Counted from the stretch's first letter, positions 11,350 through 22,012 are shown. The stretch: DNA of 25,279 bases from Halocafeteria seosinensis (GCA_001687465.1 LVLI01000572.1:1-25279); one strand, 5' to 3'. Program-made: numbers and translations. The notes: a model not told the origin generated them from the sequence alone.

Positions 11350-13225
11350 ATGGAGGTCATTGAGAGCATCGTGGAGAACACTGTAGCACATGTGCATGAT
11401 GTTTCCGAAGACGGTCAGCAGTCGGTTCCGAGTGAGAACTGGTACGTGGCGCTTGTGTGCATAAAATGACGTACAACGTCAGTGTCTGGAATTTGAATTG
11501 TGGACCCACCAGGGCTACCGTTTTGGAGGAATTGGAAAGATGGGGCATACTATCCGAAGAGGACTCAAAGCATGTAGCTGAGGTTTGGGTGAGTTCTACT
11601 ACCCCAAGGGGTGCTGTTGCTGGAACCTTGATTGCTTGAGGAGCTCATTCTTGCAGAGAAAAACGGCTGAGAATTTGGACGTCCAATCGTCCTCTAGAAC
11701 GTACTGGAATGAATTAAGCGACAGTGTCTTCCAAGAGCAAGCCTCCGCTATTGATCCGGAGAACGGGGAAGGACTGAGTTTACAGTCTCTGAGAAACGCT
11801 TACGATTGTCTTCAAGGAAGTGAACGAGAGCATGCCAACCTCCTGCAGGAGCACATTGACATAAAGGAACGGGTGATTCGTTCCCTGGCAGAGTATACGG
11901 GGGAGCTAATGTATACTAGTTTAGTGATAAACCCTATTGAAAGCTCTAGCGAGTTTCCAGCAGAATTGCCATCGCTACTTCGACACTCTGATATTTACAG
12001 TGGGCCACGCCTATTCCAAAAAAAGAAAAGGTCTCTAGTGGCACACAGAAATCACGAACTGGAAGTGAAAAAGTCTGTACACCTCGACATTGAAGAGCAA
12101 TTAAGTTTGGAACAGGACACGCTCCTCAGTTCGAGACTCTATGCCGGAAAAATGCACGTGGCTCGGCGAAACGATATTGCAGAGGAAGAGGCTGTCCGGA
12201 GAGCTTTGCCAGTTGAGTTGTACTGTCTCACGTTTCCGAGAAATATTGACATTCGAAGCTGGACTGAAACCTTAAACGAATACATGGCTTTGCAAGAATT
12301 GATTCTTAGTCCATACTTTCCAGATGTGGGTGGAACTTTTGACCGGATAGACACTAAGATGGTTGCCGTTGCCGCCCAAAATACATTACCGGTGGCCGAA
12401 TACTTCGAACAAACATCTACACTAGTAAGCGAGTCTAGTGCAGAAGTACAGACTCTAATGCGGGAATACCTCAAAGCACTGGCTTCGATTGAATGTATGT
12501 CTACATTTGACTTGAAATTTCCTCCATCCTTCGGAAATATCAGGATTGTAGAGCCGTCAGCGAATGAACTTAACGTTGTGCTGTCCTCTCTACGATGGGG
12601 TTCTCAGATACCTCCAGGACAAACGGAGCCGTGGAATACTCGGCACCAGCTGTTGGCGTTAGCGTTTGTGGATTTTATATGCTGGATTATACTTAATTCG
12701 AGCAATGTTACGAACTTTACTTCCACTCTGTCTGAAGTTAGAGCCATCGAAGATGGGACATCGTCTCTTGAACATGAGGTGCATCTGGGCTACCGTTCCA
12801 GCTGCCATCTAACATTGCCTGCGGAAACCCAAAGTGGAAGGAGCATCACTTGGTCGAACCAAGTTGCACATCTTCAGGGCCAGGACTCCTTGTTTTGCAG
12901 GTTTGAACACGATAATAAAGTTGTTTTACGTTCGAATAGAGAGGGACCCAGCTCCGTCCTCTTGACAGGCTATGTTGACGAATCCGAAGAAATACAGCTA
13001 CTGATCGGCGTAACTGTTCACAGAACCAAACCCTCCCCCTTTCTGCTGACTGTGGTTAACATGTATAGTAGTGCGTATTGGCAGAATGCTGTGCTGTACC
13101 AATCATCTTTGCACAACTTGCACGAATTAGTTTCCCGAACAAAACTGGCAGGTAGCACGATAAGTGACAAGATTGAAGTACCATCGCTGTTGTCCTTGTC
13201 ATGCCACCCCTACTTTCTAGGGTGA
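11350..13225 (+). CDS. Three-exon protein of unknown function
   Basis: Exons are 11350-11441, 11513-11588 and 11657-13225, with introns of 71 and 68 nt (donors GTACGT and GTGAGT). The joined frame gives 578 residues. I do not recognise it. Residues 1-55 are acidic and helical (ATVLEELERWGILSEEDSK). Residues 55-220 are rich in E, L, Q and K and probably form helices or coiled coils. The middle and C-terminal parts look globular, with alternating hydrophobic residues suggesting beta strands near 470-545. No signal peptide or obvious nuclear signal is seen. The promoter carries the same 11-mer as the ribosome-biogenesis genes next door, which hints at a related role but does not prove one. The stop at 13225 lies 93 bp from the convergent DDX47 stop. 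A further short 3' exon cannot be excluded. Confidence 0.75.
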
Positions 13226-13318
13226 AGAATACGTGTGGAAATCCACAACAGAAAAATATAGATGAAACAGGTACACAAGCTAGAGTATATGTGTTATTAT
13301 TCGTTTTACAGTTACTCA

Positions 13319-14725
13319 CTACAATTTTTGCTTTTTCTTACCGATGGACTTGGATAAGCTTTGCCGCTTTTTCTTGGAATCCTCGATTAAAGCAGATGCC
13401 GCGCCCGGATCTTCCAAAGATTCTGTTAAAGTGGGGTCTTTCGATTTGCCTCGTTTCCCCTTCTTTCCAGATTTTGTCTCCTCTTCTCGGAGCTTCAAGG
13501 ATGCTATTCTTTGCGCTTCAGTGACTCGTTCTAGCAATAGTAATACGGAGCTTTCTTCGCAGTCATAAGCGTCCAGCTTCTTGCCAATCAGTTTTTCTAT
13601 TCGTTGGTATAGTTCAATGTCATACTGCGTGACAAGAGTGATTGCCCTACCACTCTTGCCTGCTCTAGCGGTCCTTCCAACCCTGTGGATGTAGTCTTTG
13701 CCATTGCTAGGAACGTCATAGTTAATGACGCAGTCGACGGAAGGAATGTCGAGTCCCCTCGAAGCGACATCGGTAGCAACCAACGTGTACTTCTCTCCAG
13801 ACTTAAATTTGTTGAGTGAGCCCAATCGCTTGCTTTGCGACATTTGCCCATGTAGAGTTCCAATGCTGAATCCTAGGTTGGTCATCATGTACTTCAGTTT
13901 CTGCGCCGTGGCGCACGTGGATACAAAAACTAACACTGTTTGTCCCGCAAATTCGTTCAGCAAATATGCCAAGTAACAATCTTTATATTTTGCTGGAATG
14001 AACAGATAGTTCTGCACAAGCGTACTCACAGTGGAGTATTTACTGTTTACCTCTAGTTTTACCGGATCGTGGAGTGACGCCCTTTGTAACTTGGCCACTT
14101 TCGACGTCATAGTTGCAGAAAACAAAAACGTGTGCCGTTTCTTTGGAATATGAGTCAAAATTGTGTTGATGGCTTCTTCGAAATCCATGCTCAGCATTCT
14201 GTCGGCTTCATCTAGCACAAGGTATTGAATAGACGACAGGTCAAAACCCTTGGTGTTTTCCAAGTGATCCACCAGTCGTCCCGGTGTGCCAATGACGATA
14301 TGAGGTTTCTTCGCTAACGCAACTGCTTGTGTCACCATATCTACTCCTCCCACAATGACGGCAGACTGGAGTCCAATGCCCTTCCCTAACGCATCGAATT
14401 GTTCAGAAATCTGAAATGCCAGTTCTCGTGTGGGAGCCATGACACAGGCGAACATTCGCCGCGGCTTGGACAGCAGGTCTTGTAATATAGGAAGAGCGAA
14501 TGCAGCTGTCTTTCCGGACCCAGTTTCAGCGAGTCCGATAATATCCTGTCCATTTAATGCGGGTGGTAATGCTTCCGTCTGGATTGGCGTTGGTGTCTCC
14601 CATTTCAACTCTTTGCAGGCTTCGCATAAAGGCTCACAGACACCTAGCTCCTTAAAACTGGTAGTAGTAGACGCGCCACCGTTGGTGGCAGCTGCCTTTG
14701 TGTCGTCCTGACCGGTAGAGCCCAT
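13319..14725 (-). CDS. DDX47: DEAD-box RNA helicase DDX47/Rrp3
   Basis: A single-exon frame of 468 residues, close to the usual 450-500 for the family. All helicase motifs are visible: Q-motif [10 protein letters not shown]...[10 protein letters not shown] (24-53), motif I AETGSGKT (66-73), Ia PTRELAFQ (98-105), Ib TPGRL (147-151), II DEAD (172-175), III SAT (203-205), [13 protein letters not shown] (317-328) and [15 protein letters not shown] (347-359). The C-terminus is basic ([18 protein letters not shown]). DDX47/Rrp3 acts in the nucleolus in early pre-rRNA cleavage for the small ribosomal subunit. The assignment over other DEAD-box members rests on the overall match around the Q-motif and motifs Ia-II. 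The ATG at 14725 gives the expected short N-terminal extension. The gene is divergent from FYV7, with a 25-bp palindrome between them. Confidence 0.93.
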   Translation of the reverse strand: MGSTGQDDTKAAATNGGASTTTSFKELGVCEPLCEACKELKWETPTPIQTEALPPALNGQDIIGLAETGSGKTAAFALPILQDLLSKPRRMFACVMAPTRELAFQISEQFDALGKGIGLQSAVIVGGVDMVTQAVALAKKPHIVIGTPGRLVDHLENTKGFDLSSIQYLVLDEADRMLSMDFEEAINTILTHIPKKRHTFLFSATMTSKVAKLQRASLHDPVKLEVNSKYSTVSTLVQNYLFIPAKYKDCYLAYLLNEFAGQTVLVFVSTCATAQKLKYMMTNLGFSIGTLHGQMSQSKRLGSLNKFKSGEKYTLVATDVASRGLDIPSVDCVINYDVPSNGKDYIHRVGRTARAGKSGRAITLVTQYDIELYQRIEKLIGKKLDAYDCEESSVLLLLERVTEAQRIASLKLREEETKSGKKGKRGKSKDPTLTESLEDPGAASALIEDSKKKRQSLSKSIGKKKQKL

Positions 14726-15332
14726 GATTAGCTCCAAAAACGCAATTATACAACCGACCAAGAGTCGACGTGACACAAGCCGCGGGGTTGTTTCGGCCTT
14801 TATTTCAGTTTTTTCACCCTTCTTTGGACCCCGTTTTCACACGCATGAAGCAATACGTATTGCAGACAACTATCCATGGGAACATGTCTCGCATACAGTA
14901 CTAAAATAAGCTGCATCGACTGTTTCCTTTCCCAGTCTCCCAACAGGTTGAAGTTTAACTTCAACCTGAGATGGGGGCCTTTTCTAAGGCTTTCTTTCAT
15001 CTCCCCTGTAATTGCCCGATAGATAGCATTTTATATCTGAGTTGCATTTTCTTGAATTGAAGACCGGACGCGCCTGTGGGAACGTAATTGACGGGATAAA
15101 GCGATAAGTTGAAGTTGGGGCGACTGACCCAGGTTCCAAGTTCATTCACTGTAGTGTATTTATGCAAGTCAAGGCCCTTCAAGGGGTTTTCGTCAGTATT
15201 TCTGCCTATAGAACACCCAGCTGGATCGTCAAAATCTCGGGAGACATTCTGTGTCTAGGGTAGCGCGCTTTGTTTGTTTTTTTTGAAACGTTGATTTGAG
15301 AGCATTGCTCCCATTATACAACGTAAATCAAG
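14726..15332. promoter_or_regulatory. Divergent DDX47/FYV7 promoter region
   Basis: These 607 bp separate the DDX47 and FYV7 start codons, and no gene is seen in them. They contain the perfect palindrome at 14944-14968 and AAGTTGAAGTTGGGG at 15106-15120, which holds AACTTCAAC on the other strand about 215 bp before the FYV7 ATG. Both genes belong to small-subunit biogenesis, so shared control is plausible. Confidence 0.55.
14944..14968. promoter_or_regulatory. Perfect 25-bp palindrome, paired ACTTCAACCTG elements
   Basis: Arms CAGGTTGAAGTT and AACTTCAACCTG are exact reverse complements around a single T. Each arm contains the 11-mer ACTTCAACCTG that also occurs alone at 11153 and 17144. The palindrome sits about 220-243 bp before the DDX47 start codon. 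The form suggests a binding site for a dimeric transcription factor. This is inference. Confidence 0.5.
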
Positions 15333-16077
15333 ATGCCCAAGCCAAAGTCAGTCGTGGTAAGTCCTTCCTCTTTCAAATGTGAGGGGTTTTAGATATTGTG
15401 TTTTTCTTGTTCTTCTTCGTTATTTACTGAATGGTGGGTGCAGAGAAAACGAAAACAAGCTGAGTACAGGAAGGCCAAGCTGCATTCCGAGTTTTACCGA
15501 AAGCACCAAAGAGATCAAACAGAAGAGGAAAAATCAATTGCTCAAGATCCAGTAGCCAGCCGTAGAATGAAATTTTATGAATCGGTAAGACATGCTTCAC
15601 TCACTCGCTGTCTTGTGAAAAGAAAAATTCAAAACATGGTGATGGTGGGAACCTCTGCAGATCTTTGGTGGTTCTGAAGGAGCATCCGCAGGTGCTGAAG
15701 CGTCTTCTGCATCCGAATTAGATAAGAGAAAAGGCAGGAAGTCGCATCAGGGTTCGAACCAACAACGTTCCCAAGATCCATTCGCACAAGCGAAACAAAA
15801 GTTTAGTGAGCATCTGGAGGAGAAGGCTCGGAAGCAAGAGGAGATTGAAAGGAGGCAACGCGAGGCAAAACAGAAACAAGCAAAACGCAGGGCGACATCA
15901 GCCAAACTTACAGCAAGGACTACTCGAGGTCAGCCCATCATGAAGTATCAGCTCCAACATATTCTAGACAAGGTCAAGCAACGCGTCGGGGATGAAGAGC
16001 CGAGTAGTTCCGCAGGGAAGAGGACATCAACAGAGAAAAGCGAAGATGCAAACAGCATAGGCGATTCAACTACGTAA
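15333..16077 (+). CDS. FYV7: Fyv7/TAP26-family rRNA-processing protein
   Basis: Exons are 15333-15356, 15444-15584 and 15661-16077 (introns 87 and 76 nt), giving 193 residues. The first exon encodes only MPKPKSVV. The protein is strongly basic and helical: RKRKQAEYRKAKLHSEFYRK near residue 9, then a K/E/Q-rich coiled coil at about 95-135. The C-terminal TRGQPIMKYQLQHILDKVKQ (143-162) matches the (R/K)GQPxMKxxxxxLLxKI signature of yeast Fyv7 and human CCDC59 (TAP26/BR22). Fyv7 is a small nucleolar factor of the SSU processome needed for 18S rRNA maturation. Length and charge fit the family. It is divergent from DDX47, which works in the same pathway, and ends 63 bp from the convergent DENR stop. 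Confidence 0.85.
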
Positions 16078-16140
16078 TTTATTGTTGAGTCACTATTGTT
16101 TATAGGATGATATGCAAAAAAAATCCGCTATAAAGTGATT

Positions 16141-16934
16141 CTAGTACAGGGGTGCTTGAACCTTCTTATTTTTCTCTAGCATAAAAATCTTTTCAGCCGG
16201 TATTTCATATGTGTCCACTAAAAATTCTGGAACATCAAACGCCACATCCCCTTGAACATCCACGCACTTCTCTCCTGTTTGCAGGCTGTTCACACTGGAC
16301 GAAGCCGCAAATTTTTTGCTAAACGCTTTGGAAGCATCTTTCAGCCGTATGCCAAAACCATCGAGACCAATAACACTAGTCATATACTTTTTCGCTTTGC
16401 GTTGTTCTCTCTTGATCAATATCTCAGGTCCTTCCTCATCGGCTCCCTTCTTCGACTTCGACTTCTTAGAGCTCTTCTTCTTCGCCTCGGTGGCTTCCTC
16501 TGAAGCACCTCCAGCAGCACCTTCTGCTGAGCCTTCCCCACTGACTTCCGCCGAAACGGCAGCTCCTGTATCATCTGAAATGGTAGCCTTGCTTAATTTA
16601 TCTAATGTCTCCTGGTCAAACTCCTCTAACACTTCCGGGGCATTCTCTTTGAGCCATGGAATGCATTGTTTAGCTTTTGGTCCGTATAGGGAATACTCGG
16701 GCGGTAATCCATCGACTGTAATGAACAACATCGAAAAGTTAAATTGTACTAACAAGTATAGACGGTGTGTATATACATACTGGGACAATATGTGACTTCC
16801 TGGGGATATTCACTGCTTTTGGTTGCCCCCTCTTCGCCTGCAGGAGACACATACCATATACCACACTTCGTCCATATGTCTTAGAGATGCAGTTGTGGGT
16901 CAAATAACTCACCATGTTCGTCTGAATCAGCCAT
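16141..16934 (-). CDS. DENR: Density-regulated protein DENR (SUI1 domain)
   Basis: Exons on the minus strand are 16934-16913, 16837-16781 and 16715-16141, with introns of 75 and 65 nt. The product is 217 residues (human DENR 198). The N-terminal zinc-binding-type segment is YCPIDGLPPEYSLYGPKAKQCIPWL (24-48). A low-complexity Ala/Glu/Lys linker covers 75-120. A SUI1 domain follows from about 125 to 205 (KKYMTSVIGLDGFGIRLKDASKAFSKKF, then VDVQGD). DENR works with MCT-1 on the 40S subunit in recycling and reinitiation. The family pattern of four cysteines (human C34, C37, C44, C53) aligns with identical spacing to C25, D28, S35 and C44 here, so only two cysteines remain. Exon 1 encodes MADSDEHG and is the only ATG that gives the right frame. 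Confidence 0.92.
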
Positions 16935-17290
16935 TATGTCTGTCTATGGGAGAAAGAATGATGTCCGTAGGCTACAAGTAGTGGAGTGGAGATTTTCTGC
17001 TCTTTCACGGTCCCCTATGCAGGTTTCAAGCAGCAACACACTACCAAGGAAACGTCAATATGTTAAGTCCCCGTCGAAACTATAAACCAAGCCTTGTGCA
17101 TAATGTCCCATCGACGATCGTGGACCGTGAAGTGTATGTCGTTACTTCAACCTGTTGCTGCTGAGTGAAGTCACTACAGTAAGAAGTCTTCAAGAAGGTC
17201 AGATTCGAAAGCACTTCAAGACCCTTCCGCGAGGATTTTTCCCTGTAGGCCACCGCTTGTGGTATGATTCGAAAAACAGAGATGATGGGT
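16935..17290. promoter_or_regulatory. DENR upstream region with ACTTCAACCTG element
   Basis: No gene is assigned in these 356 bp. The exact 11-mer ACTTCAACCTG lies at 17144-17154, about 210 bp before the DENR start codon. It is followed by TTGCTGCTG. The region also holds the 3' end of the membrane-protein transcript. Confidence 0.4.
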
Positions 17291-18803
17291 TTAAAAAGGG
17301 ATATTCGACGAAATTTTATATATTTGAGGGGAATCGTATGTACAACGTCCACAATGAAACACGGAGATCGATCCCACCCACTCTTTTGTGTTGGCATTGT
17401 CTTTGTGTTTTCGAACAGGATTCACCGTTTGTTGGACAGATTCTGACCTTCCCTTTTGCTTGCTTGAGGTCGAGGCCGCGTGCTTGCATATGCACGACTG
17501 AAGGAGACTGAACATCAAGAGAATGGTATCCACCAAGCCAACTAAGAGAACGAAAACTCGACTAGCCACGAGAGCTGGTCTATCACTAGGCCAGGAGGAG
17601 AAAGGTACATTGAAGCCGGGAACAGATACCTCAGGGAAAGTCTGGAACAACAGAATAATGTAGAGTGCGCTGCCAAACGCGAAATTAACAAGAATGGCGA
17701 AGATTCCATAGTATCGGAATGCTACAAGGGCACAATAACAAAGCGCTGTCTCCGGTTTCTGGAGTTCATCTGTATCCTCCATCATCTTCTTGAGGGCGGT
17801 CGAAATGAGGTACAAAACCGGTACTAGTATCAATATGATCGCCATAATCATTTGGATATCGATCCTGTTGTTATCTCATAAGTACAAAAAATAACTAATA
17901 ACAAGAGACGGTCTTTCAAATTCATATACTTTTTGTGAAGACCCACCAGGTTATTGGATAATATGCGCCAATCATTGAGGGACAACCGTCGAAAGAGCTC
18001 CCAACTAAACTAGAAGGGAAAGCGAACCACACAGAATAGAGCACGAATCTCACTACTTTGATTGAAGTCGGCACACTAGTTGCATCGCTTGGGTCTACGC
18101 CCTTGGCCATCTTTTCCCAAAATTTGCTCACAATGGCACGATTAAATGAATCTGCGTCACCTTCGACAAGCACCCTTATCACCGTACACTCGAAGAGAAG
18201 AAGCACAGATATAGAGAAAAAGAAGACAACACAGAATCCCCAAATGCTCGGAGGGGAATCTTCTAACTTCCATCCTTCGAGGCCACAGTCGTCAACGATA
18301 GTGCCTGCATCAGGTATTGTCAGAGTGCCATTACATTTTCCTTCATTGTATGGTGCACCAACCGATGGTTCAAACTTTCGCACCACCCCAGATGCGTTCT
18401 CCGCTTCCACATTCCAAAAGATCACGTTGTAAACAGAGTCCAATTCGCGTGTTTCATTGGAGGAGATTTCTAACTCAGTAGTTGTCATAATGTATCCTTC
18501 AAGTTCACACGAGCCTGAGTCGAAGACGTACTCGGAGCCCTTCCAGCACACAAACGTGACAGGGTCGAAGCCGCTACTCCCACTCGTCCAATGTCGCGCG
18601 TAGGCGCAATAGTCATTACCTCCAAAACTGTCAACCCCTCTTAACGCTAAAGAGGTAGCAAGTAAGACAAGGAACGCTCGACAACTGCAGATACCATAAG
18701 CTTTCCCAGCCTCTTTTCCTGTGGTCGCTGCGGCAGCCGCTGGAAAGGGGTTTATCTTCTTCGCGAGCCCCTGGATACGCTCTCTCATGCATTCAAGATC
18801 CAT
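17291..18803 (-). CDS. Multipass membrane glycoprotein of unknown family
   Basis: Two exons, 18803-17947 and 17864-17291, joined across an 82-nt GT-AG intron, give 476 residues. A first hydrophobic stretch near 43-57 (AFLVLLATSLAL) may be a membrane anchor or an internal signal sequence. A lumenal or extracellular region of about 130 residues follows, with cysteines at 66, 86, 99, 157 and 173 and N-glycosylation sequons at N116, N136 and N158. Hydrophobic segments then lie near 187-209, 250-268, 277-307, 325-358 and 384-409, so five or six membrane spans are likely. The tail of about 60 residues is hydrophilic and basic. I do not recognise the family. The intron falls inside a membrane span, which supports the join. 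The C-terminal end is less certain than the rest, because another intron near the 3' end could change it. Confidence 0.75.
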
Positions 18804-19217
18804 CGTCGTTGTTTGTCTCTTGGGTTGTTACTACCCTCTGAAGCGCTGTCGCGGCCTCTCTTTCCTGTGCAAGAACAAACAATAGATGAAATCCGTTGAG
18901 TCCTATTATCGGTTCCTCGATTCGTCTGGAACCGTGGAACTATCCGTCGGGAGCCGGAGGTTGAGGATTCAGCTTCAGGGGGTCGCAAACTAAGCCCCCG
19001 TGCATGGGCGATCGATGAATACTATTCTCCTGCTGTGAGATTCCTCGTGAGAGGCGATAGGGTTAGTGCACGCACGCATAAACGTATGGTTCGTTTACCG
19101 ATTGAGGGAGACTATCCCGGAGACTCTCGGACATCTGTAGGGAGGTGAAGTCTTGTCAGAGATTCAAACCTCGAATTTCAGAATAGCCCATTTGCCCTGA
19201 CAACGCCACCCCGCCAT
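18804..19217. other. Intergenic region, nothing assigned
   Basis: These 414 bp separate the membrane-protein start and the GPATCH1 stop. They should hold the membrane-protein promoter and the GPATCH1 3' end. No TATA box, repeat or RNA gene was recognised. Confidence 0.4.
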
Positions 19218-21329
19218 TCACTCAGATCCACTGCCACTGCGACTCCTCTTCTTCTTCCGACTACTCTTGCTTTTGTGTTTGTGCTTATGTTTCTGCTTGT
19301 GTTTATGTTTTTTCTTCTTCTTGTCTTCCTTCATTTCCTTACTAACGGAAGTTCGCGTATCCTCTCCAAGAGGCTCGATAGAGCTAGGCTTTGCTTCAGG
19401 ACCAGCAGAGGTCTCGGAGTGTACTCGACGCTCCGTTCCACTGGCTGAAGATACCTGCTTCGTTTCTGATTTTGCCGTGCTCCCGGTTGTTTCTGCGTCC
19501 TCTCCGTCGTCGTCCGAGTCGTCCGAGGACGACAAAGCGTCGGCGTTGCCCCCAACGTTGAAGACTGCAGAGAGCAGGTCGACAGGACGGTTTTCACCAG
19601 GTTCCAATTTTTCGGGAACCATACTTCCTCCTGGAACTTGTGCCTTAGTAGGTGGGCCGCTGGAATCGGTTCTCGGCTGATGTTGTGTATTTCCTGTACC
19701 TCCTGTTTCCACACCGCTGCCCGTCGGATCCTCGTGGAGGACTTTCCGTGGAGTACGTACGTTAAACCGCTTGCATACAAGTTTGCTTGGCAACCATTCC
19801 TTCGATTCTCTGCTTGGCTTCTGAGACAAAAATAACTGAAACGAGTCGTTGTTCTTTTCGGTCACTTTCGCGTCATCTGTCGTTGCTGTGTTAGCTAATT
19901 CTTTCTCCTTCTCCAGCGATCCTGCGGAAACAAAACGATCGGAGAGCTCTGCTAACGACACTGTCGATCCTCCCCGTATTGAGGATGTAGACATAGCAGT
20001 TGAAGTCTGCACAATAGAAGCAGTAGAGGAAGTTTGTTCTCGGTCGCCATACGCAGATGAGCGTTCACTAGACGATTTAAACCCCTGGAATTTTAGTTCG
20101 ATCGGTGGAGGAGGATGAGCAAACTTGTGGTGTGGAACGAAGGAAGGAGGCACTTTGATTGTATCGGGATGGAGCCTTGCAATACCTAACTGCCTTCTTG
20201 TCGTCCGCAAATGGAACCCATCCAGTGGCGGTCGTCCATCATGACACACCAACCCTGCTGTCAACATCTGTGGGTCATCTTTCTGATGTTGTACGTCCCG
20301 GTGCTGACTCTTGTCTTCTGTCTTCCTCTCTTTCTCCGCGAGAGCTTCAGCTTTTGTTTGAGGAATGTCATATTCTTCTTGCTGAAACCCTGTTAAGCCA
20401 TAGGTTTCCTCATCATGCTCTACACCCAAGACGTTAAGACCACTCGGCTTTTTCAAAACATCTACCATTTGTAGCTTGTTTGAAGACTCTCCCGAAGATC
20501 GAGATCCGCGCTCCTTAGACACTAGGGACTGTGATCCGCTTGAATTGGGCTCCACAAGCGCTTTTCCACTCTTTCCTTGGAAACGATTCCCAAACTCTTC
20601 ATTGTAATATCCCAAGCCATGGTACCCTGTATAGTCTTCTGGCCGATACACCTCAGTTGGTTTGGGTGCTACAAACGCTTCATCAAGTGGGTCGGCTTCG
20701 TCCCCGGATTTCGCCTCGCTTTCACCGTCCTTCTCCTTCTTTCTGAGTTTAGGTCCAATTCCTTGGCCATACCTCCACCCCATCTTTTGCAGTATCTGGA
20801 CCCCAATCGACGAGACGGGCGTGCTCACAATGGATGCCCACTGATCGGGTCCTAAAGCAAAGGATCGCTTCTCCCCTTCCTTACTCTCGGTTTGCACTCT
20901 ATCCCATACTGCCTCATGCTTTTTCGCTCCAAATGTATCATACTTTCCAGCTGGGCGCAACTTTTGTCCCAGAAGTGTGGCTTTATCCTCCTCGTCCATG
21001 AGATCTTCCGGAGTCTGATACGGGTGTTTCTTCACCGATTCCTCCTCGTCTGCACCAGCGCCCTTCTTCTGTCGTGAAGGCACAAACTGGGAAGGGGTCC
21101 ATCCTTCCTTGGTTCCAACGGTGTTGAAATATCCAGCTGACCAGCCTCCCGTGAAAGCTCCATGGAATCGTTCATTTCCTCGTCGATCACGGACGACTCC
21201 CGAAGTGTATTCAGCATACTTGTCATTCGACGCTTGAACAGCGCCGACCGGGCGCTGGGCCGATGTCTCTCCTTCCTTATTTTGTACTTTCCCGTAGAGT
21301 GGAGTACCCAATTTGGACGCTAAAGACAT
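19218..21329 (-). CDS. GPATCH1: G-patch domain protein GPATCH1 (TOUGH-like)
   Basis: A single-exon frame of 703 residues; human GPATCH1 is longer, about 930. The N-terminal DUF1604-type region is clear: LGTPLYG (7-13), [20 protein letters not shown] (55-74) and [11 protein letters not shown] (76-86). The G-patch lies at about 172-200 ([19 protein letters not shown]). A later motif [13 protein letters not shown] near 515 matches the conserved CKRFNVP segment of the family. Long Ser/Thr/Glu-rich linkers and a final Lys/His-rich, then Arg/Ser tail suggest nuclear location. Members (Arabidopsis TOUGH) associate with the late spliceosome, where a G-patch normally activates a DEAH helicase. The start is the ATG at 21329, which gives the standard [13 protein letters not shown] opening. 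Confidence 0.92.
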   Translation of the reverse strand: MSLASKLGTPLYGKVQNKEGETSAQRPVGAVQASNDKYAEYTSGVVRDRRGNERFHGAFTGGWSAGYFNTVGTKEGWTPSQFVPSRQKKGAGADEEESVKKHPYQTPEDLMDEEDKATLLGQKLRPAGKYDTFGAKKHEAVWDRVQTESKEGEKRSFALGPDQWASIVSTPVSSIGVQILQKMGWRYGQGIGPKLRKKEKDGESEAKSGDEADPLDEAFVAPKPTEVYRPEDYTGYHGLGYYNEEFGNRFQGKSGKALVEPNSSGSQSLVSKERGSRSSGESSNKLQMVDVLKKPSGLNVLGVEHDEETYGLTGFQQEEYDIPQTKAEALAEKERKTEDKSQHRDVQHQKDDPQMLTAGLVCHDGRPPLDGFHLRTTRRQLGIARLHPDTIKVPPSFVPHHKFAHPPPPIELKFQGFKSSSERSSAYGDREQTSSTASIVQTSTAMSTSSIRGGSTVSLAELSDRFVSAGSLEKEKELANTATTDDAKVTEKNNDSFQLFLSQKPSRESKEWLPSKLVCKRFNVRTPRKVLHEDPTGSGVETGGTGNTQHQPRTDSSGPPTKAQVPGGSMVPEKLEPGENRPVDLLSAVFNVGGNADALSSSDDSDDDGEDAETTGSTAKSETKQVSSASGTERRVHSETSAGPEAKPSSIEPLGEDTRTSVSKEMKEDKKKKKHKHKQKHKHKHKSKSSRKKKRSRSGSGSE

Positions 21330-22012
21330 TATTGTCAAAGTTGTGAGGATGACACTGGACGACTTCAACTAAACACACGGGCCATATCCCCTACTTGCTG
21401 CTCCATTTGCACCACAGGCAACACCATGCATGCAACCACTCCTTACTACAGTATCCGCGTGCTCCAATCCCTACCCATGACATGCATTTACCACACGCAA
21501 TGGACCGTCCTAGTAAGTGCAAGAAAAGTTTGTCGCTTGTTGAAACAGCATGTCACATGGTGGCGATCGGCGGTCGCCACACGGGAGAGGAACTCCGAGG
21601 TGCATGCGGTGCGACAACTGCCGGAACGGGGGAAGTCAAATTGTGATATGTGCGTCGCGGTTAGGATTGATAGTGATGCAGGATCTGGGGATCCATTCCA
21701 GCGGGTGATGCTATTGGTTGATAGAGGTGGACGGGGTAGAGGTTTTTTGTATACATTTGCGCGAGGTTAGCGCGTCACTCATCAGAGCTCGCAAAAACCC
21801 CTGCTTAACAGAGTGCACTGGCTTCACTTACCCTCATTTCATCTAATCTGTCTCGATTTCCGTGGCGCCATCCTACAAGACCGTAGGAATAGGAGAAGGG
21901 CGTTTATATACCACTGTTTCCGGTGGCAAAGAAAGTGTTCTGGATAACTGGAGGCAGTCTGGAGCTTGGATTGACAGCAGTGTAGTTGAAGCACAAGGAA
22001 GCAGCACGTATA
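21330..22012. promoter_or_regulatory. Divergent GPATCH1/GT8 intergenic region
   Basis: No gene is seen in 683 bp. ACTTCAACTA at about 21362 lies 33 bp before the GPATCH1 start. GTGGCGA (21560-21566) and TCGCCAC (21574-21580) form a 7-bp hairpin. TTTATATA at about 21903-21910 lies some 105 bp before the GT8 ATG and may be its TATA box. Confidence 0.4.

Noticed and set aside
15745-15765. GGTTCGAACC, a tRNA B-box-like sequence
   Set aside because: It lies inside the third FYV7 exon and no A-box or cloverleaf is found around it.
19267-19680. Plus-strand open frame of 137 codons opposite GPATCH1
   Set aside because: Its Leu/Cys/Phe-rich start is the complement of the Lys/His-rich GPATCH1 tail; no independent coding support.
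21395-21770. Two overlapping plus-strand frames between GPATCH1 and GT8
   Set aside because: Histidine-rich and arginine-rich chance translations without a recognisable motif or a promoter-ATG arrangement.
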